The notes under the pieces: model-generated | Seen by the model: only the letters and a program-made list of their open reading frames with translations | What the model was told of the DNA's origin: nothing | Databases searched by the model: none | Made by a program: the position numbers and the translations under genes | In this document: one piece after another, positions 55,891-64,000 of the stretch | Position numbering within the stretch: position 1 is the stretch's first letter | How the letters are laid out: each line of letters begins with the position of its first letter | DNA from: Plotosus lineatus | Lineage: Eukaryota > Chordata > Actinopteri > Siluriformes > Plotosidae | Direction of reading: 5' to 3' | Length of the DNA stretch: 64,000 nucleotides | Assembly: GCA_024760905.1 (NCBI GenBank) | Contig: CM045735.1 | Span: 7,652,161-7,716,160 of the forward strand

Positions 55891-57969
55891 TCATGCCTGT
55901 GAATCTGTTGCTTTTGATTCAGCAGGTTTAGAGTTGGTCGTCCAGCTGTAACAGTCTGTGACAGTTTTATTGCGTGGCTCAACAGCACAACTTGTACAGT
56001 ACACGATACCCAGTGCTAACATGATTACAATAAAGACGCAAAGAGGAACTAACAGGGCAACTAGCAACCAACTTCTGTCATTCTTCTTTCTGCCACCTTG
56101 GTTGGGAGAAGATGGCAAACTGCCCTCAAGGATTTGAAGAGTTGGAAGAGTGATCCTATCAGCACCCCCCATCCTCTTTGGTGGAGGAGTTGAAGGTAGG
56201 TGGTCTTCACCTGGTACTGACATCCTGCTCTCATTCAACCACTGTTTTTCTTCTTCTTTAGCATTTAAATCAGTAGGTATATTTGATGATGTATCCTCCT
56301 TTAACCAATCTGATGTTGTGGAGTCAGGAGTTTGCTCTGTCCAGCCAGGTTCTGCGGTGGTAATGTCGTCATCTTGTCCGTTATCTGTAAACCAGTCTAA
56401 TTCTGTAGGAATCCATTCTGTGCTTGGAAGTTCAGTAAGCCACTCCAGAGGAACATTATGGGTCACCATATCAGATGTGTCATCTGGATCATCCCAAACA
56501 AGTGTTGTTGGATGACGAACCGGGTCAGCAGTCATGTAATGCTCTTCCACATCTTCGATAGGCAAACACGAATACTGGTCCTGCTGCAGTTCGTAGCCTA
56601 CTTCACAACTACACTCAAAGCCACCATCATAATTTTCACAAAGCTGCTCACAGGTGCCAGTGAGTTGGCACTCATCGATGTCTTCACAACGTTCATGATC
56701 ATCGAGTACAGGGGCGAATCCTTCATGACAGAGACATAGATAGCTCCCTCCAGAGTTCTCACAGGAGTGCTCGCATTTGCCTTCATTGCACTCATCGACA
56801 TCTAAGCACTCACCAAACACAGACAGCTGATATCCCTCATTGCAGCGGCACTCAAACGTTCCTTGTGCATTGACGCAAACCTGGGGGCATGGATTTTGTG
56901 CACACTCATCAATATCAATGCAATATAGACCATCCTCTGAGAGAAGATACCCCTCTGGACACTTACAACGATATCCCCCAGGACTGGGCTCACAGTCAAA
57001 CTCACAGTTCGCATTGTGGCACGGATCCAAGGGCTGGCAGCTCTGCCCATCATCCCCTATTGTGAAATCATCAGAGCATTCACAGTAATAGTGAGTATCT
57101 GCATCCACACAATATTGTTCACATCCTCCATTGTCCTGCTCACACCAGTTCTTTGGAGCATCAGAGCAAAGGGGTGCATCCTTGGACCATCCAACTCTTC
57201 CGTCTTCATGTAGCATACAGAGCACTGACTGAACTCCCTTGGTGATGTCTGGGCAAGGTAGCGTGGCCACAGATCCATAGGGGATATGGGAAAGTATGGT
57301 GCTAATCAGGTTGAAGGGGGTAGTGTAGCTTGCAGGGCCATTTCCTTCACTTTGCAGAGATGGACACATTCCTCGGTAAGAATAATGACACAAGAAACCA
57401 TCTACAGCCAGCATGCATGAACCATCCAGCCACTTAAAGTTGTTCTGGTGACTGTTGCTCTTGTCTGTTGTGTTGTAGGTAATGACCACACAACGAATGG
57501 CAGTACATGCACCTGGTAATTCCTCACGTTGCCAGTTGGTGTACTCCGTATCTTGATCTCCTGTAATCCAAGTAAAGCCCCTCAGAGGACGTGTGGCTGA
57601 GCACTGCCGAGGCTGCCTCTGAAGACCGATCCAAAGCCTGAGCCTGGGACGAGGACCATGACGCTCCGCAGCATTCAGCAGGTCCTGGATCAGTGCTGCC
57701 TCTTCTGGTCGCTTCAACACAGCCAGATTTCCACCTCTCTCCCTGCAACTTCTCCAAGACTCCCTGAAAGTCTTGCGTTGGAGGTGAACTGAGTAACATC
57801 CCTCTGCGTTGCACAAACCATCCTGTTCCGGCAAGTTTTGACCTGAAATTCCCCGAGGCAGGAAAATCAATAACGCTGCAAGGAAAACAAACCGGGATGC
57901 AGAACAGTAGACCTTTCTCAGAGACCAGTCTTCCTCTGCCTCTGCATCCATCCTTTGTTCAACTAGCAT
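55891..57969 (-). CDS. cd93: cd93-like C-type lectin/EGF membrane receptor
   Basis: This is a single 692-codon frame. A hydrophobic signal segment lies at residues 27-43. A group XIV C-type lectin domain (about 52-196) has WIGL at 113-116 and paired cysteines. There are five EGF-like repeats (276-311, 317-350, 356-388, 394-428, 434-468), of which the third to fifth carry DIDEC/DVDEC calcium-binding starts. An acidic Thr/Ser-rich stalk (470-630), one membrane helix (634-657) and a 35-residue tail containing DCYSW and PAES follow. Five EGF repeats and a tail like the mammalian DSYSW...AES favour CD93 over thrombomodulin (six repeats). CD93 is an endothelial/myeloid adhesion receptor. An intronless extracellular region is normal for this family. 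ATG codons at residues 1 and 7 could both start translation. Confidence 0.93.
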   Translation of the reverse strand: MLVEQRMDAEAEEDWSLRKVYCSASRFVFLAALLIFLPRGISGQNLPEQDGLCNAEGCYSVHLQRKTFRESWRSCRERGGNLAVLKRPEEAALIQDLLNAAERHGPRPRLRLWIGLQRQPRQCSATRPLRGFTWITGDQDTEYTNWQREELPGACTAIRCVVITYNTTDKSNSHQNNFKWLDGSCMLAVDGFLCHYSYRGMCPSLQSEGNGPASYTTPFNLISTILSHIPYGSVATLPCPDITKGVQSVLCMLHEDGRVGWSKDAPLCSDAPKNWCEQDNGGCEQYCVDADTHYYCECSDDFTIGDDGQSCQPLDPCHNANCEFDCEPSPGGYRCKCPEGYLLSEDGLYCIDIDECAQNPCPQVCVNAQGTFECRCNEGYQLSVFGECLDVDECNEGKCEHSCENSGGSYLCLCHEGFAPVLDDHERCEDIDECQLTGTCEQLCENYDGGFECSCEVGYELQQDQYSCLPIEDVEEHYMTADPVRHPTTLVWDDPDDTSDMVTHNVPLEWLTELPSTEWIPTELDWFTDNGQDDDITTAEPGWTEQTPDSTTSDWLKEDTSSNIPTDLNAKEEEKQWLNESRMSVPGEDHLPSTPPPKRMGGADRITLPTLQILEGSLPSSPNQGGRKKNDRSWLLVALLVPLCVFIVIMLALGIVYCTSCAVEPRNKTVTDCYSWTTNSKPAESKATDSQA

Positions 57970-58440
57970 CTTATTTTCCTCTATTGTCTTTCGTGTTACT
58001 TTCTTCCAGCCTTTGCTTAGTTTTTGCAGTAGGACATGAGAGCTCCGAAATCTGTGATCTCAGCACTTTTGTCTGCAGCCTGTCTGCAAAAGAGAGACTG
58101 TGAAGGAGGGTACGGATGTATGTTTTTGGAAGAGGGGGCGGGTAATGAATGAGTGTGTGAGGAGCTTGGGAGGTGTATGGGGTGGGGTGGGGGTGTTTAG
58201 CCTGTGGTTTTCTCCAGTGCCGTATGGTTTTCATAAGACTGTTTAAGGAAATGGTTTTTAGCCCCACTAACATCCATCCACCCCCCACCCCCTACCCCCC
58301 ATAATCTACCTCCAGCTCATCTATTATAATCACAGATTCGTCTGAGCTTGGAAATTTTTACTACCAATTTGCAAAAGGTTTGTGTATTTTCCTTTTTTCT
58401 AAAGAATTTTGCATTTTAAAACTCAAACACGTATTTATAG
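57970..58440. promoter_or_regulatory. cd93 5' flank
   Basis: Upstream of the cd93 start, with a G-rich/C-rich stretch at 58120-58310 including a (CCCCC)-rich run at 58280-58300. No specific promoter element can be fixed. Confidence 0.35.
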
Positions 58441-58608
58441 TGGACAGTGGTGGCCCAATCTGTGCAAGGTGCTGGCTTACCAATCCCAAGGTTGGGGGTT
58501 CAAGATTCGGCCATGTCTCCCACTGTCTATGAGGAGAGGCATGTAAAAGAGTCATTGCTGATTTTCATCAAGAGTAGCTGCATAGCAGTCAGCGTGTTTA
58601 TGCCCTGC
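58441..58608 (+). repeat. SINE family A fragment, diverged
   Basis: The head and middle of family A ('AAGGTTGGGGGTTCAAG', 'CTATGAGGAGAGGCATGTAA') without the LINE-type tail; it then runs into a different SINE-like 3' end. Confidence 0.7.
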
Positions 58609-58769
58609 GATGACCGTCCAGGGAGTACTCTGCCCTCACCCAGGGTTGGTTGAGATGGGTGCCAGCCTCCCCTATATATATATTTCTGTATAGATGAAAA
58701 AGTACATAAAATGATAAATATTACAAAATCATGGTGCATTCATAAATTTAATGGTCATATTAAGTATAT

Positions 58770-58955
58770 GGTATGTGGTGTGGCAGCGGTTTTGGATTTC
58801 ATTGGTTCAAGCTCCAGTACCTCCTAGGTGTCACTGTTGGGCTTTTGAGCAAGGCACCTTTAACCCTCAGTTGCTCAGTTGTATCGAAATCATAAACGGA
58901 AGTACTGTACTGTAATTCTGAATGAGTCTGTTCCAAATGCCATTGATATAAATAT
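58770..58955 (+). repeat. SINE family C fragment
   Basis: It shares 'GTCACTGTTGGGCTTTTGAG' and 'CCAAATGCCATT' with 30122-31090. The head is decayed. Confidence 0.6.
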
Positions 58956-59089
58956 ATTGTAAATACCTATCTATCTAGTACTGGAGTCGTAGGACGACCA
59001 TTGGCGACCCGCCATGAAGGATTACGCCCTGGTTATCATCTTCATGGAAGTTTTCTTGGCAGGATTAGTGCAGTGGTTTGCCATTGCCT

Positions 59090-59305
59090 TCTGCACGATG
59101 CGAACCTACGGGCAATATAGAACAGCCAATTAACCTACTGTGCATGTCTTTGGATTGTGGGAGGAAACCAGAGCACCCAGAGGAAACCCATGCAAGCACA
59201 GGGAGAACATGCAAACTCCACATAGAAACACCTAGGCCGGGAATCAAACCCAGGCCTTCTTGCTGTGAGGCAGACGAGCTAACCACTACACCATCGTGCC
59301 ACCAT
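59090..59305 (-). repeat. tRNA-derived SINE-like repeat, family D
   Basis: On the minus strand the head reads GGCACGATGGTGTAGTGGTT with AGCAAGAAGGCCTGGGTTTG, then 'GTGGAGTTTGCATGTTCTCC' and 'GGTTTCCTCCCACAATCCAA'. This sequence is common in teleost genomes. This is the clearest short copy of the family represented in decayed form at many other points here. Confidence 0.75.
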
Positions 59306-60540
59306 TGTAAATATACATATACTATATTGTCTTTGTTATTTTTTTGAAAGGCCCCTTTATATTTTATCAATGCTTGTTCAAGTGCATGGAGCATTTCATG
59401 AAAAGAGAATTTAAAGTGAAGGATATCAACCTGAAGGGAGAAAACAATAAGGCAGAATCACGCTGTGCGTTTGATATGCTTTTGTCTTGGAACAGAAGCA
59501 AGCTCATAAAGTTGAAGATCATTGGGAGACACAAGTCCTTTTATTCCGCTTAGCAGGGACAGTCTGTGTCTGTTCTTTCATTCCCAATGAAGACCACAAT
59601 TCTTCTCCAAAAGTCCCATCAAAAATAAATCTCTCTTCAAAGGGCCCTGGTTTACTGTAAAAACTCTCCAACAAACGTTTCCATGCCTGTACAGCAGGGA
59701 ATTACTTCCCCATCCCTTCTTTCACCAGCTTTCAGGCTTAAATGTATGTGACTCGGTGTCACATTTCATATTATTTTCGAACAACGATTCTATCATTATA
59801 ACATATTTACACTAGATGAGTTGATGAGAAATAAAATGTCCTATCAAGAAGAGATTAAACTACAAGCAGAGTTTGAGCAGCTTTGAAGCAAATGAAGTTC
59901 AGAAATTGTAGCAGTGCCAGTGGCCAACAGAAGGAACTGTCTAGAAGCCAGACAAAGCAATGGCTGCTTTTGTTCTCAAACTTTTTCTCTGTCTGCAAAT
60001 CAAATCAACCCTCAGTTACCATTTCTTCCAAGCCAGAGTTCAGTCTAAGTTTCTCTGCCTCGAGTCTACAAAGTGTACTTTTGTAGAATTCTTCCAAAAA
60101 AAAAAAAAAAAAAAACCTGCCCTTTCTTCGTCCAATTTAAACAACTGACTCTTGGCTACTTTCTTTTCCCTTGATGCTCTTAAACTAATGTGGCCTTGTA
60201 CAACATTTTAAAGAATAATTCAAAAGATGAAGGGACATTTAAAAGCAATTGTTAGCACGATAACACTTAGCCATCAAGGGGAACAGCAAATAAACTGTTG
60301 AGCACCTTTTAGTTTTGTGTCTTTTGTGTATATAACCCTTCAGAGATGCTGATCTTCCCTGGGCAATTTTTTTTTTTTTTTTTTTTGGTTCCAGCAGCCC
60401 ATATGCTGCAGCACGCTTAGCGCAAGCACATCTGGTCTCTATCCCACACTGCCTGTTTAGATTTGCATCTTTCCTTGAAATAGATGAAGGTTTCCAAACT
60501 GTAAAAGACCTGAAGCTGTCAGAACTGTTCTTTTGTTTCA
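59306..60540. other. intergenic unique sequence
   Basis: No gene or repeat family is recognised; poly-A/T tracts occur at 60095 and 60365. Confidence 0.5.
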
Positions 60541-60549
60541 TACTCTGGA

Positions 60550-60550
60550 A

Positions 60551-60612
<62 letters not shown>

Positions 60613-60623
60613 TATATATATAC
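60550..60623. repeat. (TA)n microsatellite
   Basis: An almost pure TA run of about 70 bases. Confidence 0.95.
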
Positions 60624-61239
60624 ACTGACAGCCCACATAAAAACCGTTTTCATGAGTGTCTTCAGAATATTTTTGTTTATTGTTTGAAAGCACTCTCATC
60701 TAAAGACTTTTTTCTCTAATTCTGTAAGGATTTGGAAATATATACATGGCCTGAGGTTGTCAGTACTTCATCCGAAGACTTTAGATTGAAAACAGTTTAT
60801 TATTGTGCATACAGTCACATACTGTAAAGTTTGGCTTATCAGTGTATTCATTCTGTCGGAAAATCCAATATCAGCCTGACCTTAGTCCTAGGCTGTGGTT
60901 TACTAAAGATCACTTCCTGTCCTCCCTCTGCAGACTGTAAAGATTTTATCCTGTAGATACTCCCTTTGCACAAACTACCTTCTAAAGTCCCATGAGTTTT
61001 CTTCTAGGGACTTCCCCGAGGCTATAATGATCCTCATTAGAAGTAATTTAACGAGCAGACCATTGCAGCACATTGTTGTTTTTAAACGTCTTAGTCATGT
61101 CAGTTCTCATGCTTATAAAATGCTCATAAATTCACAGACGGAAGCATATTAATCTACCTGAGAACATTATCAACATATCCAGACTTTAAAATCATGAACA
61201 CCAACAGCCTTCTTGGTCTATTGGGCCTATATTTTGCTC
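60624..61239. other. intergenic unique sequence
   Basis: No gene or repeat recognised. Confidence 0.45.
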
Positions 61240-62200
61240 TGTCCTTTATTAGGGTCATGGTAAGGCTGGCAAAGGTGGGTTACACCTGAACAGGGACAAT
61301 GTGGACACACAAATATTCACACTCAAACCTAGGGGCAATTAAGAGTATCCTCTCGCATACTCATTCATTGGTCAACCCGCATGATCTTCTGTTAGGGTCA
61401 CATGGAGGCTGGTACCTGCCTGAGCCAACATTGGACATTCAACACCTTGAACAGCTTGCAAGACTATTGCAGGGCAACACACTCATAATTATTTACACAC
61501 ACTTACCCTAAGGGGCGGTAGCACGGTGGCGTCATGGTTAGCATGACCGCTTCACAGCAAGAAGGCCTGGATTTGATTCACAGTCTTGCGCTTTTTGGTT
61601 GTGGAGCTTGAATGCTCTTCCTGTGCTTGTGTGGGTTTCCTCTGGGTACTCTGGTTTCCTTCCACAGTCCAAAAACATGTACAATAGGTTCGTTGGCTGT
61701 TTCAAATCTCTCCTTGATGTGAATGGTTGTGTGAATGCTGGGCTGTCCAGGATGTACCCTGCCCTCGCCCAGAGTAGGCTGAGAGGGGCACCAGCCTCCC
61801 CAAGACCCTAATTAGGATGAAGCAGTTCAGAAAATGAATGAACAAATACATTAAAGGGGCAATCTGAATCTACCAATTCGCCGAATATGCATGTCCTTTG
61901 ACTGGAGGACAAACATGCAAACTCCACTAAAAAATGGCTTAAAATGAGACGAGGTTCTGTGCAGCAGACATGATAACCACTACACCACCATGCTGCCCTC
62001 AAGGATATATAATTAGCCTAATATGCATGTGTGTGCACTTTTAGAAGAAACAAAAGTATACAGAGGAAATTTGTGCAAGCACCAGAAAAACATGCAAACT
62101 CCACACAGGAATGTCTTTGCCAGACACAGGGGTTCGAAAGCAGGACCTTCTTGCTGTGTGGAAATGCTAACTAGTGGCGTCACCATGTTGCCCTGCCCTT
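61240..62200. repeat. cluster of family D SINE-like copies
   Basis: At least four pieces lie in a row: about 61240-61500 (-), 61512-61835 (+; head GGTAGCACGGTGGCGTCATG, then AGCAAGAAGGCCTGG), 61836-62000 (-) and 62010-62200 (-). They share 'ACATGCAAACTCCAC' and 'CCACCATG..GCC' segments. The plus copy is the most complete, ending with the typical 'TAATTAGGATGAAGCAGTTC'. Confidence 0.65.
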
Positions 62201-63780
62201 CAATTTACATTTATTTAATTGGAGTGGCAAGAAAAATAACATAATTCACAAAAAAAGATTGAGATACAAACCTGTTGGTATTTTCCGAACCATGTTGCTA
62301 AGTGTTAACAAGCATGTTTTTTTTTGAAAGTTTGTCCCTGCAAAGCCTGACATAACCACCCATTTTACATGCATATAATCAGTCTGCCATGGCCTTGGGG
62401 AATCAGTTGATGAGGAATGCTGAGAAAATGTTGCTCGTTTTGAGGAGATGGAGAATGGGGGAGTATTTCAACATCCTGTTTCCCTCTTTTCTTTCTCAAC
62501 TCCCCTATACTTTCAAAGATCGCTATGCCCACTCCAGATGTCCGCAATAGCTTGGACTTAATGGGGCACTTACCAGCCCTTTGACCTTTTAGCTTTACAC
62601 ATGCTTTCCTCCTCTCGATATTTTGTCTTATTTAACTGAGAACTTTAATTAAACTGGTCTATTCTGGGATCTGAGGTGAAAGCCAGGACATCTTATTGAC
62701 CTGCTGGATGTAAAACAGATATGCTCTCTCTGAATAATCAGTGCCGCAAAAATAAATTAAATCTGATTCGAAAGAATTTTACCAATTTTTGCGAACTTTA
62801 TACAATTGTCTGGTGTTTCATTTCCATTCGACCCCCACCCAGGACTTCAGCAGATCAAGCCATGTGTACAGGATTTCAGCTTATTTTGGCAAGAAACATA
62901 ACAGGCACCAATTAAACTGTCATCATGATACTACAAGAAAATACGGTGCTGCTCCAGAATGACCCGATGAGCTGAATAGTACTGAATCAAAAGGCACCCA
63001 TATTACAAAATCACTTTCAAACATTGCATTTTTTCCATGAACTTACAGCTGTCGGTTTTGATCTACAGTATAAACCCTCTGACTCAAATTGTCGAGCCGT
63101 GTATAGAAGTCTGGGATGACCTTTACTTCATTCTTCATTACCTCAGCCCTCTTGTCACTGGTGATGTGTGCAGCATATGTTGCTTCCATTGCCACTTGAT
63201 CGGTAAAGCATCTGCATTCTCTCTCTCTCTAAGGACTCACTTCTTTCGATGTGGAAACTTTCAAACGTACCTGTTTGCTTCTCTTCGATACCCACGAGGC
63301 ATATTTGGATAAAGAGTGTTGGACAGAAAAGACTAAACATCTACTGAGATATGGTAGGACGCTACAGGAATCCTGATCTTCTGGAATTATGACTGTCCTG
63401 CAGGATGAGTTATTATTAAACCAGAGATTTCTGAAAATGAGATCTGTGTGAGAGGCTTGCTGTGAGGATGAAGGCCTCAAAATTTTGATAAAAGTCTTCG
63501 CCATTCCACTCAAAGAGGAATTTCTGGAACTGTTTGAGAAAAGAAAGGGAGTGTTGAATGTTTATATCTGTGAAGTGTAACTGTAGACAGTGTATAGTCT
63601 CGTATAATTAATAAATTGATGCTATGCCTAATTCCATAGCAAGTACGAGAAATTCTGCCGTTACTACTTATTACGTCCTTATGATGAGATTTCATGCATC
63701 TTTGCATAAAATATTGAGACGACCATGAGGAGTTCGGTAGTTAATCTGGAACAAGCAGAACCACCTGTGGTTTGTACATT
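62201..63780. other. intergenic unique sequence
   Basis: About 1.6 kb without a recognised gene, exon or repeat; open frames here are short and lack domain features. Confidence 0.5.
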
Positions 63781-63784
63781 CATT

Positions 63785-64000
63785 CATTCGTCAAACCGCT
63801 TAATCCTATTAGGGAGGCAGGGAGCCCATCTCAGCCAACTCTGGGATGGGCTCCCTGCCTCCCTAATAGGATTAAGCGGGAAGCCGATCTCAGCCAACTC
63901 TGGGCAAAGGCAGGTGTCCTCCCTGTACAGCCCGCCAATATAATGCAGGGCCAACAAACATGACATTGACATTCACACTACAGGCCACTTGGAATAGCCA
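63785..64000 (-). repeat. family D SINE-like fragment with a perfect palindrome
   Basis: The tail end of a reverse-oriented copy ('CAAACCGCTTAATCCTATTA', complement of the usual AGGATTAAGCGG end). It contains a 35-bp perfect inverted repeat, 63796-63830 against 63845-63879, with a 14-base spacer. The copy runs off the window. Confidence 0.7.

Noticed and set aside
55891..57969. Thrombomodulin as the identity of the lectin/EGF protein
   Set aside because: There are five EGF repeats rather than six and the tail carries a CD93-type YSW/AES motif. The call stays at family level if phylogeny disagrees.
1..64000. CRISPR arrays, bacterial operons or phage modules
   Set aside because: The repeats seen are microsatellites and transposons, and the genes are spliced vertebrate genes; no array with regular spacers exists.

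Overview
The window is vertebrate, most likely teleost, nuclear DNA. It has spliced genes with GT-AG introns, one eukaryotic nuclear tRNA gene, long CA and TA microsatellites, and a dense load of fish-type mobile elements (an RTE-type LINE, tRNA-derived SINEs, hAT, pogo/Tigger and other inverted-repeat DNA elements, and Penelope-like terminal repeats). Species cannot be named from the sequence.

Three protein genes are supported, all on the minus strand. (1) ankhd1: exon 1 at 34321-34596 and exon 2 at 7360-7513, separated by a 26.8 kb intron packed with transposons; later exons lie beyond the left edge. (2) dck (deoxycytidine kinase): complete, seven coding exons from 50388 down to 41765, 264 residues, ending in an eight-codon terminal exon. 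(3) cd93 at 55891-57969: an uninterrupted 692-residue type I membrane protein with a C-type lectin domain, five EGF repeats, an acidic stalk, one membrane helix and a short tail. A tRNA-Ser(GCU) gene lies at 52547-52628 between dck and cd93. These genes do not form a pathway; they are ordinary neighbours.

Layout: 1-7359 is ankhd1 intron 2 (as far as visible) with a pogo-like element, a near full-length LINE and a SINE. 7514-34320 is ankhd1 intron 1. 34597-41764 is intergenic with microsatellites, a Penelope-like hairpin unit, two DNA elements and a LINE end. 41765-50388 is dck. 50389-55890 holds the tRNA and SINEs. 55891-57969 is cd93. 57970-64000 is intergenic, rich in old SINE-like repeats.

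The most notable hidden signal is a pair of complete type I hammerhead ribozyme motifs, at 38688-38742 (+) and 46931-46985 (-). Each is one arm of a long inverted repeat embedded in TA tracts, the arrangement expected of Penelope-like retroelement terminal repeats. The window also preserves several readable nested insertions with exact target duplications, some with an empty-site relative elsewhere in the same 64 kb.
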